Shown here: piece by piece, positions 34,646 through 46,217 of the stretch | Numbering within the stretch: the stretch's first letter is position 1 | Layout: every line of letters starts with the position of its first letter | DNA from: Chloroflexota bacterium | GTDB taxonomy: Bacteria; Chloroflexota; Anaerolineae; Anaerolineales; Villigracilaceae | Reading direction: 5' to 3' | DNA length: 64,000 nucleotides | Assembly: GCA_016213105.1 (NCBI GenBank) | Contig: JACRBN010000026.1 | Coordinates: forward strand, 913,045-977,044 | The notes under the pieces: model-generated | What the model saw: the letters and a program-made list of their open reading frames with translations, nothing else | The model's database searches: none | What the model was told of the DNA's origin: nothing | Position numbers and translations under genes: made by a program

Positions 34646-35389
34646 ATGGCACAAGAACCGAAAGATGTTCTCGTCCGCATGCACGAAGACCTTCAGCGCG
34701 CTTTGGAAAAGGCGCCTGAGGATCGCCGTTGGGTGATGGTGATTGACCTGCGCAAGTGCGTGGGTTGTCACGCCTGCACCATTGCCTGTGTGGCCGAAAA
34801 CAAACTACCGCCTGGGGTGGTGTATCGTCCCGTTTTGGAACAGGAACGCGGAACCTATCCAAACGTCAGCCGCGCGTTCGTTCCGCGCCCATGTATGCAA
34901 TGCGAAAATCCGCCCTGCACGCCCGTCTGCCCTGTGACCGCAACGTACAAAAACGCGGAGGGGATCGTTGTGGTGGATTACGAGCAGTGCATTGGCTGTC
35001 GCGCCTGTTTGGTGGCCTGTCCGTACGGTGCGCGCACTTCGGACTTTGGTTACACCTACACCGAAGACCTGCCTGTGCTGGAAGGCGCGATCGTTGGCCG
35101 CGAAACTTCGGATGATTACGAAGTGGCGGCGAACTATGAATACGGCAAGGCATGGTCGCGCGAGAATCATGGTTCGCCCATTGGCAACGCGCGCAAATGT
35201 CACTTCTGCCTGCATCGCATCCACGCGGGGGAATTGCCCGCCTGCGTCTCCACCTGCATTGGCCGCGCCACCTTGTATGGCGACGCGAACGATCCCGACA
35301 GCGTGGTGGCTGATTTGATCAACCTGCCAAACGTCGTCCGTCTCAAGGAAGAACTTGGCACGGAACCGCGCGTGTATTACCTGGTATAG
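34646..35389 (+). CDS. Fe-S electron-transfer subunit, TtrB/PsrB/NrfC-like
   Basis: A 247-residue ferredoxin-like subunit with four cysteine clusters: [11 protein letters not shown] (near 39), [14 protein letters not shown] (near 83), [12 protein letters not shown] (near 116) and CHFCLHR...CVSTC (near 190), enough for four [4Fe-4S] centres. It carries electrons between the membrane subunit and the molybdopterin subunit encoded downstream. The B-C-A gene order equals that of ttrBCA and srdBCA operons. GGAGG precedes ATG 34646. The 34486-34645 gap has a hairpin (34604-34621) and no identified riboswitch. Confidence 0.9.
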   Translation: MAQEPKDVLVRMHEDLQRALEKAPEDRRWVMVIDLRKCVGCHACTIACVAENKLPPGVVYRPVLEQERGTYPNVSRAFVPRPCMQCENPPCTPVCPVTATYKNAEGIVVVDYEQCIGCRACLVACPYGARTSDFGYTYTEDLPVLEGAIVGRETSDDYEVAANYEYGKAWSRENHGSPIGNARKCHFCLHRIHAGELPACVSTCIGRATLYGDANDPDSVVADLINLPNVVRLKEELGTEPRVYYLV

Positions 35390-35400
35390 CGGAGGATGTC

Positions 35401-36599
35401 ATGGCTAAAAAACAAGAAGCAAAAGCCGCTTCCAAAGGCTTTAACTGGAAATCCTTGACGAAGGCTGAACTGGCGGTGATTTCCATCGGCGCTCTCGCTT
35501 TTATTCTCGGCGTTTGGGGGCTGTACACCCGCCTGTTTGTGGGCGAACGCGAAGTAGGATACGGTTCCTACGTGGTGTGGGGTTTGTGGGTCTCGATGTA
35601 TCTCTTCCTGGCGGGCGTTGCCACAGGCTCGTACATGATCGCGGTGCTGGAGTATCTTTTCAACGTCCCGATGTTCAAAGGCACGGGCAAAGCCGCGTTG
35701 TGGGCGGGATTGGTGACCATGCCTGCCGCGCTCGCCTCCATCGGCATGGATCTCGGGCACATGGAACGCATCATCAACGTGTATCTCAGGCCGAATTTCA
35801 TGTCGCTGCTGGCGCAAATGGTCTGGGGATATACGCTCTTCCTGCTGGTCGTGATCGTCACGCTCTGGTTTGCCTTCAAGCGACCCTCTGACACGTTCTT
35901 CAAAGTTGTGTTGTGGATCGGGTTCTTCATGTCGATCTTCCTGAGCGGTGGCGTCGGCGCCCTGCTGGGCGTGAACGCCAGCCGTCCATATTGGAGCGTT
36001 GGATTGCTCTCGGTGCAGTTCCCGATCTTTGCCTTCGCGTCGGGCGTCTCGCTCATGCTGATCGTGGTCGGGTGGTTCATGCACTTCAAGGATGAAGAGC
36101 AACGCTACCACCTCTTCCGCTGGCTGGGATGGGTAGCAATCGCGCTCTCGCTGGCGAAGATCTACATCCTGTGGGCGTATCTCTCGCAAGCCTGGTACAG
36201 CCAGGTTCCCGATGTGATGGTTCCCTTCAATGAGATCATCTTTGGCGAATACTGGTGGTCGTTCTGGATCATCCAGATCGCCATCGGGACGGTCATCCCG
36301 CTTGTTTTGCATATGATCCCGAAACTGGCGCACAACAAATTTTGGGCAGGCGCGATCGGCGTGATGGTGCTGATCGGTTTTGCTGCGGCGCGTGCCAATA
36401 TCGTCTTCCCTGCCATGTCGGTCGAAATGCTGGACGGGCTTCCCAATGCATTCTTCGGCCCGCATTTGAATATTCGCTATTTCCCAAGCAGCCTGGAATG
36501 GTCTGTGACGCTGGGCGTGATCGGCGCAGCGATCCTGGCCTTTGTGCTGGGCGCTGAATTTTTGGCCGTCTTCAACAAGCCAAAAACGGAGGTGAAGTA

Positions 36600-36600
<1 letters not shown>
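35401..36600 (+). CDS. NrfD/PsrC-type membrane subunit (quinol-oxidising)
   Basis: A 399-residue membrane protein with eight to ten hydrophobic helices and NrfD family sequence (GSYVVWGLWVSMYLFLAGVA near 47, DLGHMERI near 118, GVNASRPYW near 190). It anchors the complex and exchanges electrons with the quinone pool. A lysine- and alanine-rich N-terminal tail is cytoplasmic. It begins 12 bases after the Fe-S gene, and its stop overlaps the next start (TAATG). Confidence 0.92.
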
Positions 36601-39938
<3,338 letters not shown>

Positions 39939-40026
39939 AGCTAGTCATCAGTAAACAGTAATCAGTGTTCAGTGGGGGATGAGGCGAAAGGTGCTTCATC
40001 CCCCGCTGATAAAAGGAAGGTTCATC

Positions 40027-40194
40027 ATGTTCCGACTGGGTCCAACAGAATTGTTTATCATCCTCGGCATCCTCATCCTGCTCTTTGGAGTGGGAAGGAT
40101 TAGTAAAATAGCAGGCGAACTCGGCTCTGGCATCCGCGCCTTCAAATCTGGTTTGCAAGACGAAGAAAAAAGTCGACTGAACCCTGAAAACTGA
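40027..40194 (+). CDS. tatA: TatA/E-type twin-arginine translocase component
   Basis: A 55-residue protein with the TatA layout: FRLGPTELFIILGILILLFG membrane helix, a hinge (G-V-G) and amphipathic helix ISKIAGELGSGIRAFKSGL. GGAAGG precedes ATG 40027. Its place right after a Tat-exported enzyme suggests a dedicated copy for this complex. Between the two genes is a short direct-repeat stretch (CAGTAAACAGTAATCAGT, near 39949-39968), a common type of low-complexity spacer. Confidence 0.88.
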   Translation: MFRLGPTELFIILGILILLFGVGRISKIAGELGSGIRAFKSGLQDEEKSRLNPEN

Positions 40195-40221
40195 ATCCCC
40201 TCCGGAGCCTGCTTGCCTGTT

Positions 40222-40248
40222 GTGGCGCAAATTGCCAATTTGCGCTAC
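40222..40248. repeat. Extragenic palindromic repeat, copy 2, inside the riboswitch 5' part
   Basis: GTGGCGCAAATTGCCAATTT followed by GCGCTAC: the single-module form of the repeat at 20577 and 51501. A related palindrome with GTACCGCAAGATT/AATCTTGCGCTAC follows at 40263-40288, next to the ACCAGG core. Confidence 0.75.
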
Positions 40249-40354
40249 ATGGTAACAGGACAGTACCGCAAGATTAATCTTGCGCTACCAGGTAAAAGTG
40301 GAAACGCTTTTGCCTCCCGCATTTGGAAAGGAGACTCGCAGACCTGCTGGCTTT

Positions 40355-40386
40355 GCGCCGTCTCATTCCCGGGATGGCGCTTTTTT
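40355..40386 (+). terminator. Expression-platform terminator of the Moco riboswitch
   Basis: GCGCC (40355-40359) pairs with GGCGC (40376-40380), with an inner TCCCGGGA palindrome, then six T residues. The upstream GAGAC/GTCTC arms (near 40331 and 40359) could form a competing structure. Confidence 0.75.
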
Positions 40387-40413
40387 ATACCACCGACAAT
40401 AGGACCAGCGGCT

Positions 40414-41034
40414 ATGAGACGATTAGAATCCCTCCTCGAAAAATCCTCCCGTAATCATTCGCATCTCTGCCCGCGCCAGATTCTCGGCGTGCGCATGGGA
40501 TTATGTGGACTCAAGGTATTGGGTTTGCCTGCGAACCAGGGTGGCAAACGCCTGCTGGTCATCACCGAAACGGATGGTTGTTTTGCAGATGGACTGACCG
40601 CCGCAACGGATTGCACAGTGGGCCATCGCACCCTGCGCGTGGAGGATTATGGCAAGGCGGCGGCAACCTTCGTGGACACGCAAACGGGGCGCGCCTTGCG
40701 CATCGCCCCCGCACTGGACATTCGCCAAAAGGCCTATGCGTACGCGCCCAACGAGCCACGTCACTATTTCGCGCAGACGGCCGCTTATCAAGTCATGCCC
40801 GACGAGGCGATGTTCACTATTACCGAAATAGCTTTGACCACGCCCATTCAAACCATCGTCTCGCGCCCAGGCATCCGCGTTAACTGCAATGTGTGCGGGG
40901 AAGAAATTATGAACGAACGGGAAATCAAACAAAACGGCTTGACCCTGTGCAAGACCTGCGCGCACGGCGGGTATTATCGGTTGGTAGAACGAGATAGTAT
41001 CTCGCTTTACCTGCAACAGGAAGCCGCGCTATGA
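40414..41034 (+). CDS. FmdE-family protein with C-terminal zinc finger
   Basis: A 206-residue protein: FmdE domain (HSHLCPRQILGVRMGLCGL near 16-34, metal-binding His and Cys) and a C4 zinc finger (CNVCGEEI...LCKTCAHGGYY near 165-190). FmdE-type proteins accompany molybdo- and tungsto-enzymes and are thought to help in cofactor handling. ATG 40414 lies 28 bases past the riboswitch terminator and begins the conserved sequence; the open frame upstream crosses the riboswitch. First gene of a five-gene cofactor operon. Confidence 0.85.
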   Translation: MRRLESLLEKSSRNHSHLCPRQILGVRMGLCGLKVLGLPANQGGKRLLVITETDGCFADGLTAATDCTVGHRTLRVEDYGKAAATFVDTQTGRALRIAPALDIRQKAYAYAPNEPRHYFAQTAAYQVMPDEAMFTITEIALTTPIQTIVSRPGIRVNCNVCGEEIMNEREIKQNGLTLCKTCAHGGYYRLVERDSISLYLQQEAAL

Positions 41035-41222
41035 ACCTCACCGTCAAACTCTTTGCCACGCTCAAAAACAAAGCCCAAGCCAGTCAACTCGCGCAGAAAC
41101 CGTCGCTCGAACCCTCCATCAAATCCATCCTCGTGGCGTTCAATCACGAATTTGCCTTTCCCGATCAGATCCTGTCGCCGCAGGATGAGATCGCCCTCTT
41201 TCCGCCCGTCAGCGAAGGCTGA
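41031..41222 (+). CDS. MoaD/ThiS-like sulfur-carrier protein with EG C-terminus
   Basis: A 63-residue beta-grasp protein: MNLTVKLFATLKN start and an ALFPPVS end as in MoaD. It overlaps fmdE by four bases. The normal terminal Gly-Gly is Glu-Gly (codons GAA GGC before TGA at 41220). In MoaD the last glycine is adenylated and thiocarboxylated, so function may remain possible with the single glycine. It is shorter than the usual 80 residues. The operon context with moaA and yqeB supports a molybdopterin role. Confidence 0.8.
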   Translation: MNLTVKLFATLKNKAQASQLAQKPSLEPSIKSILVAFNHEFAFPDQILSPQDEIALFPPVSEG

Positions 41223-41968
41223 TGATGAGCCTGCTCCTTCATTTATTGGTTCCCATCATAGCTTTTCTCTACGCCAGCGTCGGCTTTGGCGGCGCGACGG
41301 GTTACCTGGCCGTGATGAGTCTCTTCGGCATCCCGCCGCAGGAGATGGCCACTATCGCTCTCGTTTTGAACATCCTTGTTGCCAGCATTTCATTTTCATT
41401 CTTTTATCGCGCGGGACACCTGCGCCGCGATCTGCTCCTGCCTTTCGTGATCGCATCGGTTCCAGCCGCGTTCATTGGCGGGTATTTCAACATCACCGAC
41501 GAGATCTATTCCATCCTGCTCTATGCTGTGCTGACCTTCGTCGCCATCCGTTTACTGCTCTTCAGCCGCCCGCAGGATGACAGCCAGCCCCTCCGCTCCG
41601 TGCCTCTTGTCTGGGCGCTTCTCATCGGCTTTGGGATCGGAGTGCTTTCAGGCATGGTCGGCATCGGCGGCGGAATTTTTCTCTCCCCTGTCATTCTCTT
41701 CGCACACTGGGGCAATTCCAAGCAGGCTTCCGCCGTGGCCGCGGCCTTCATTGCCCTAAACTCGATCAGCGGCCTGGTGGGGCGCGTCGCGGGCGGGACA
41801 TTTGAATTTTCATCGTTTGGGATGTCGCTTCTTCCCTTCGGGTTGGCGGGCGCGCTGATGGGTAGTTGCTGGGGTGCGATACGCTTCAACGGCCTTCATC
41901 TGCGCCGTGCGTTGGGCGTGGTCATGTCGTTTGCGGTGACCAATTTCTGGTGGACGCTGTGGAGATAA
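41222..41968 (+). CDS. TSUP-family (TauE/SafE) permease
   Basis: A 248-residue membrane protein with about seven or eight helices and the duplicated TSUP motif (GFGGATGYLAV near 22-32 and GMVGIGGGIFLSP near 143). Members move sulfite, sulfoacetate, thiosulfate or formate-type anions. Its place in a molybdenum cofactor operon after a TtrA-like enzyme could mean export of a sulfur oxyanion or supply of sulfur; the cargo is unknown. ATG 41222 overlaps the previous stop. Confidence 0.85.
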   Translation: MMSLLLHLLVPIIAFLYASVGFGGATGYLAVMSLFGIPPQEMATIALVLNILVASISFSFFYRAGHLRRDLLLPFVIASVPAAFIGGYFNITDEIYSILLYAVLTFVAIRLLLFSRPQDDSQPLRSVPLVWALLIGFGIGVLSGMVGIGGGIFLSPVILFAHWGNSKQASAVAAAFIALNSISGLVGRVAGGTFEFSSFGMSLLPFGLAGALMGSCWGAIRFNGLHLRRALGVVMSFAVTNFWWTLWR

Positions 41969-41969
41969 T

Positions 41970-42782
41970 GTGAAACAGTCATGGCGTGTCCTGGTTAGGG
42001 GCAGTGGCGATGTCGGCTCCGCTGTTGCACATCGTTTGTTTACGGGTGGATATGGCGTGGTGATCCACGACCTTCCCCTGCCCACCGCCACGCGCCGCAA
42101 GATGGCTTTCGCCGACGCGATTTTCGAGGGGAGCGTTATGCTCGAAGGCGTTCAAGCAAAAAGAATCAATAGACTCTCATTGGTACGAGGCATATTGATT
42201 GATCCGCAGTTTATCCCTGTATTGATCGGTGACTTCAATCGGGTGATGGAGAAGTTGCATCCTCACGTGCTCGTAGACGCCCGCATGAGAAAACACTCCC
42301 TGCCCGAAAAGCAAATCAGACTGGCACCGTTTGTCATTGGTTTGGGACCCAATTTCACCGCGGGGCAGACGGTTCATAGTGCAATCGAAACGGCCTGGGG
42401 AGAGAATTTGGGAAATGTGATTACGAGCGGCAGCACGAATCCATTGGAAGGTAGGCCCGTGTCCATTGAGGGACGCTCACGAGACCGCTACGTTTATGCG
42501 CCTGTTGCTGGCAAATTTCATACCTCGCTCAAAATCGGCGATCAGGTTTCGGAAGGCCAGGAAGTTGCACGGGTCGGCGCAACGCCTCTCCTCGCCCCCA
42601 TCACAGGTATTCTGCGCGGCTTGACTCACGATGGCGTTCCCGTGGAAATGAAAACCAAAGTGATCGAGGTGGATCCGCGCATGGAACATCCGCAGATTTC
42701 AGGGATTGCCCTGCGCCCTGCAAAAATTGCCGAGGGCGTTCTCGCCGCAATACAAACCTGGGAAGCAAATCATGTTCATTGA
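41970..42782 (+). CDS. yqeB: YqeB-type selenium-dependent molybdenum hydroxylase accessory protein
   Basis: A 270-residue protein with a Rossmann-like start (VLVRGSGDVGSAVAHRLF, residues 7-24), a central domain and a C-terminal barrel-sandwich part (YVYAPVAGKFHTSLKIGDQV, VLLAPITGILRGL type). It matches the EF2563/YqeB family, which co-occurs with selenium-labile molybdenum hydroxylases such as xanthine dehydrogenases. GTG 41970 lies one base after the previous stop. Together with the hydroxylase cluster at 9634 and the selenoprotein at 48308 it suggests selenium metabolism in this organism. Confidence 0.83.
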   Translation: MKQSWRVLVRGSGDVGSAVAHRLFTGGYGVVIHDLPLPTATRRKMAFADAIFEGSVMLEGVQAKRINRLSLVRGILIDPQFIPVLIGDFNRVMEKLHPHVLVDARMRKHSLPEKQIRLAPFVIGLGPNFTAGQTVHSAIETAWGENLGNVITSGSTNPLEGRPVSIEGRSRDRYVYAPVAGKFHTSLKIGDQVSEGQEVARVGATPLLAPITGILRGLTHDGVPVEMKTKVIEVDPRMEHPQISGIALRPAKIAEGVLAAIQTWEANHVH

Positions 42783-43761
42783 TCCCTTTGGCCGCGCCAT
42801 CACTTATCTGCGCATCTCGCTCACCGATCGCTGTAACCTGCGTTGCGTTTACTGTATGCCGCAGGATGGATTGCAATGGCAGTCGCGCGCGAGTCAGCTT
42901 TCAGTGGAGGAAATTGCGCGGGTGGTGGAGTCCGCCGCGAGGGGAGGAGTGACGCGGGTACGCCTCACGGGCGGCGAGCCTCTCGTGCATCCACACATCG
43001 TCGAGATCGTGCGGCGCATCGCGTCCATCTCCGCAATCGAAGAAGTGAGTCTCACGACCAACGCGATGTTGTTGGAACGACTCGCCCAGCCACTGGCGGA
43101 CGCGGGACTCAAGCGCGTCAACATCAGTTTGGATTCGTTGGATGCCGACAAATTCCGACGCATCACCCGCGACGGGGACATTGACCGCGTCTGGCGCGGG
43201 ATCGCCGCCGCCGAATGTTCGCATCTCGCGCCGCTCAAGCTGAACACCGTCATCGTGCGCGGCCTCAACGCTGACGAATTGCCCGCCCTCGCGCGCCTGA
43301 CGTTGGAGAACGACTGGCATGTGCGCTTCATCGAAGTCATGCCCATCGGCAACGCGCAGAACTGGGGCGAAGGCTTCCCCGCGCCGAGCGAAAGATACAT
43401 TTCCGTCCACGAAATGCGCGATATGCTTTCGACTTTCGACCTTCAACCTGTGACTGCCCCTCAAGGTAACGGCCCCGCGCGAACATACCGAATCCCAAAC
43501 GCCCTCGGCACGGTCGGATTCATCTCCCCGCTTGGCGAACATTTCTGCCAGAACTGCAACCGCCTACGATTGACATCGGACGGCAAGTTACGCTCGTGTC
43601 TTGTGACCCCGAATGAAGTCTCATTGCGCGACGCCCTGCGAAGCGGACAACCCCTCGAACCATTTTTCGAGCAGGCCATCGCGCAAAAACCCCAACATCA
43701 CGACATGCTCGCTGCCATCCCCGCAGTCTCGCGGCGCGGCATGAGCCAGATCGGTGGATGA
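42772..43761 (+). CDS. moaA: GTP 3',8-cyclase MoaA
   Basis: A 329-residue radical SAM enzyme for the first step of molybdenum cofactor synthesis. The N-terminal cluster site is CNLRCVYC (near 22-29), the C-terminal cluster site is FCQNCNRLRLTSDGKLRSCL (near 256-275), and the protein ends in the conserved Gly-Gly needed for activity. ATG 42772 overlaps yqeB by 11 bases. Its expression is presumably under the Moco riboswitch five genes upstream. Confidence 0.95.
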   Translation: MFIDPFGRAITYLRISLTDRCNLRCVYCMPQDGLQWQSRASQLSVEEIARVVESAARGGVTRVRLTGGEPLVHPHIVEIVRRIASISAIEEVSLTTNAMLLERLAQPLADAGLKRVNISLDSLDADKFRRITRDGDIDRVWRGIAAAECSHLAPLKLNTVIVRGLNADELPALARLTLENDWHVRFIEVMPIGNAQNWGEGFPAPSERYISVHEMRDMLSTFDLQPVTAPQGNGPARTYRIPNALGTVGFISPLGEHFCQNCNRLRLTSDGKLRSCLVTPNEVSLRDALRSGQPLEPFFEQAIAQKPQHHDMLAAIPAVSRRGMSQIGG

Positions 43762-43793
43762 AGAAGGCGGCGCTTCTTGCAGGAAACAAATCG

Positions 43794-43807
43794 GTGATGT
43801 TTATCAC
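43794..43807. promoter_or_regulatory. CRP/FNR-type binding site upstream of the sensor operon
   Basis: GTGATGTTTATCAC is a perfect dyad (GTGA-N6-TCAC, also TGAT-N4-ATCA), the half-site pattern of the CRP/FNR family, 49 bases before ATG 43856. The owner regulator is not in the window. Confidence 0.5.
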
Positions 43808-43855
43808 TGGACTTTTACTGTCTGATTTGCTAGATTCACAGCAGAGAGGTTCGCC

Positions 43856-44785
43856 ATGAAACAAATTTTGCTGTTTCTTCTTGCCTTGTTGCTTGCATCC
43901 TGTGCCATGCTTCCACAGGCGGAAACCGCGGGCAAGGTCGACCTGAACGATCTCCAACCCCTTCCCACTCCCATTGGACATGAAAGCGTTCCCTTGCGTA
44001 TTGCAGTGGCGGCCGTCATCTCCCCTGAGGGGACGGTCCAATCCTACTCGCCCCTTCTCGATTACCTGGAAGAAAAGCTGAATCGTCCCATCGAGCTTGT
44101 CCAGCGCCGAACCTACCTGGAGGTCAACGATCTGGTCGAGCACGGCGGGGTCGACGTGGCTTTTGTCTGCACCAGCGCCTATATCGAGGGACATGACACG
44201 TTTGGAATGGAACTGCTGGTCGCGCCGCAGGTCAATGGCAGAACAACCTATAATTCTGTCCTGATCGTGCCGTCCTCCAGCAGCGCCCAAAACCTTGCTG
44301 ATTTGCGCGGGAGGGTGTTTGCCTTTACCGATCCGATCTCCTTGAGCGGGCGGGTATATCCGACGTATCTTGTCCAACAGCTTGGTTCAACCCCCGAGGA
44401 ATTTTTCGGCCGCACGTTCTTCACCTACAGCCACGATGAAGCCATTCGGGCGGTGGCAAGCGGGGTGGCGGATGGAGCCGCCGTGGATTCCCTCGTGTAT
44501 GAGTTTGCCATTGCGCGCGACCCATCCCTGGCCGGGAAAACGAAGATCATTCATCGTTCGCCCGATTTTGGCATCCCGCCTGTGGTGGTCAGTCCGTTCA
44601 CGCGCCCGCAAATCAAGGCGGAATTACAGGCTTTGTTCCTGAACATGGTCAACGACCCGAACGCGCGGGATGCGCTGGCGGCCATTGGCGTCGACCAATT
44701 CGTACAATTGGAAGACGACGCATATAACGACACGCGCACCCTGCTCGATGAAATTCCGATCCTGGGCCTGCCGAATGTTCCGTAA
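43856..44785 (+). CDS. PhnD-like periplasmic-binding lipoprotein (sensor component)
   Basis: A 309-residue substrate-binding protein with a lipoprotein signal (lipobox LLASC, cysteine near 16) and a PhnD/TctC-type fold: LRIAVAAVISPEGTVQSYSPL near 43 and GRVFAFTDPISLSGRVYPT near 151. It is followed by a kinase whose start overlaps its stop and a response regulator. Such PBP-kinase-regulator sets control arsenite oxidase (AioXSR) and arsenate/arsenite systems (ArxXSR); the tetrathionate sensor TtrS has a similar domain fused. The likely ligand is the substrate of the TtrA-like enzyme. Confidence 0.8.
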   Translation: MKQILLFLLALLLASCAMLPQAETAGKVDLNDLQPLPTPIGHESVPLRIAVAAVISPEGTVQSYSPLLDYLEEKLNRPIELVQRRTYLEVNDLVEHGGVDVAFVCTSAYIEGHDTFGMELLVAPQVNGRTTYNSVLIVPSSSSAQNLADLRGRVFAFTDPISLSGRVYPTYLVQQLGSTPEEFFGRTFFTYSHDEAIRAVASGVADGAAVDSLVYEFAIARDPSLAGKTKIIHRSPDFGIPPVVVSPFTRPQIKAELQALFLNMVNDPNARDALAAIGVDQFVQLEDDAYNDTRTLLDEIPILGLPNVP

Positions 44786-46217
44786 CCTGGCGGGGCGCAT
44801 TTGGGCCATCGTTGGGGCCGTCAGCATTCGGACGAAAATCCTGGGCATTGTGCTGGGGCTGGTGCTGCTGTTTGGCATGGGCATCACTCTCCAGGCCCGT
44901 AATTCCATCATCGGCACGATGACCCGTCAGTTGGAGGAGCAAAGCGTTTCCATTTCCCGCGATCTGGCTGCGCGCGCCACGGACTCAATCCTGCTCAACG
45001 ACCTGCTCGGTTTGCATGACCTGCTGAATGAAACGGTGGAGAATAATTCCAATGTCCGCTACGCCTTCCTGGTGGATGCGCGCGGGCAGGTGTTGGCGCA
45101 TACTTTCGACGGTGGGTTTCCCGCAGGCCTGCTTTCGCTGAACGATGCCGAAGCCGCCGAACATCATCACACGATTTTGATCGAAACCGATGAAGGCCTG
45201 GTATGGGATACGGCTGTGCCCATCCTGGATGGGAAGATTGGTGTGGCGCGCATTGGCTTGTCGGATGCCTCGATGCGGGCCGCCTTGAATACGTTGATGC
45301 TGCAATTCCTGCTGACCATCCTGCTGGTTTCCGTGACCAGCATCCTGGTGGCCGTCTTCCTGACCTGGATCCTGACCCGCCCGATCCTGTCCCTGGTGAC
45401 AGCCACCCAGTCTGTTGCCAGGGGAGATTTCTCTCCGCGGGTCCCGCGCTGGGCCAATGACGAGATCGGCGACCTGGCCGAGGCATTCAACAAGATGACC
45501 GGGGAACTGGCCCACACCGATGAACTGCGCCGCGAACGCGAAGCCCTGCGCCGTCAGTTGCTCGAAAAGGTGATCACCACCCAGGAGGACGAACGCCGCC
45601 GCATCGCGCGCGAATTGCACGATTCGACCTCCCAAAATCTCACCTCCCTGATCGTGGGCCTGCGCATCATGGAAACCAATTGCGCACAGTGCGCCGCTCA
45701 ATCGAAAACCACGGATTTACGGCAGGTTGCAGCCAGGACGCTCGAAGAGGTGCATGATTTGTCGATGCGCCTGCGTCCGAGGGTGCTGGACGACCTTGGG
45801 CTGGCGGCGGCTCTCGAACGGCTGGCTGCCGAGTGGCAGGCACGGCACAAAATTCCCGTGGATGTTGCCATCCAATTGGATGAGAGACTGCCCGGTGATG
45901 TGGAGACCGCCGTCTATCGCATCACCCAGGAAGCCCTGACCAATATTGCCCGTCATGCCCAGGCCCGTTCTGCCAGCGTGCTGGTGGAGCGTCGCGATAA
46001 CACGGTGCGAACCATTATCGAGGACGATGGCAGCGGTTTTTCCATGACGGAAAAACGCGGAGAGCGTCACCTGGGACTGTTGGGCATGCGCGAGCGCGCG
46101 GAACTGTTGAACGGCTCATTGACCATCGAATCGACGCCCGGACGAGGCACCAGTATTTTTATCGAAATCCCGCTGCCTGAACGGGTTTCTGCTCCCCCAG
46201 CAAAGGAATCGACATGA
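44775..46217 (+). CDS. NarX-type membrane sensor histidine kinase
   Basis: A 480-residue kinase: membrane helix near 20-40, extracellular sensor part (about 45-175), second helix near 182-205, HAMP domain, HisKA_3 dimerisation domain with the phospho-acceptor in IARELHDSTSQNL near 280, and a HATPase domain (NIARHAQARSA, DDGSGF, GLLGMRERAELL). The start overlaps the PhnD-like gene by 11 bases. An alternative start at 44748 exists in frame but lies deeper in the previous gene. It partners the regulator directly downstream. Confidence 0.9.
   Translation: MFRNLAGRIWAIVGAVSIRTKILGIVLGLVLLFGMGITLQARNSIIGTMTRQLEEQSVSISRDLAARATDSILLNDLLGLHDLLNETVENNSNVRYAFLVDARGQVLAHTFDGGFPAGLLSLNDAEAAEHHHTILIETDEGLVWDTAVPILDGKIGVARIGLSDASMRAALNTLMLQFLLTILLVSVTSILVAVFLTWILTRPILSLVTATQSVARGDFSPRVPRWANDEIGDLAEAFNKMTGELAHTDELRREREALRRQLLEKVITTQEDERRRIARELHDSTSQNLTSLIVGLRIMETNCAQCAAQSKTTDLRQVAARTLEEVHDLSMRLRPRVLDDLGLAAALERLAAEWQARHKIPVDVAIQLDERLPGDVETAVYRITQEALTNIARHAQARSASVLVERRDNTVRTIIEDDGSGFSMTEKRGERHLGLLGMRERAELLNGSLTIESTPGRGTSIFIEIPLPERVSAPPAKEST

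Larger units (their letters stand above)
40197..40386 (+). promoter_or_regulatory. Molybdenum cofactor (Moco) riboswitch with terminator platform
   Basis: The stretch ACCAGG (40287-40292), a 7-bp hairpin with GAAA loop (40294-40311), CCTCCCGC (40313-40320) and ATTTGGAAAGG (40321-40331) matches base for base or nearly so the order I recall for the E. coli moaA leader Moco RNA (ACCAGG, hairpin, CTCCCGTATCTGGAAAGG). CCTCC near 40199 can pair with GGAG at 40330 to close the aptamer. A GCGCC/GGCGC terminator with six T residues follows (40355-40386). Downstream genes are fmdE, a MoaD-like gene, yqeB and moaA. Two palindromes (40222-40248, 40263-40288) lie inside the 5' part. Confidence 0.82.

Noticed and set aside
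40213..40413. N-terminal extension of the FmdE protein
   Set aside because: It would translate the Moco riboswitch and its terminator; conserved FmdE sequence begins after 40414.
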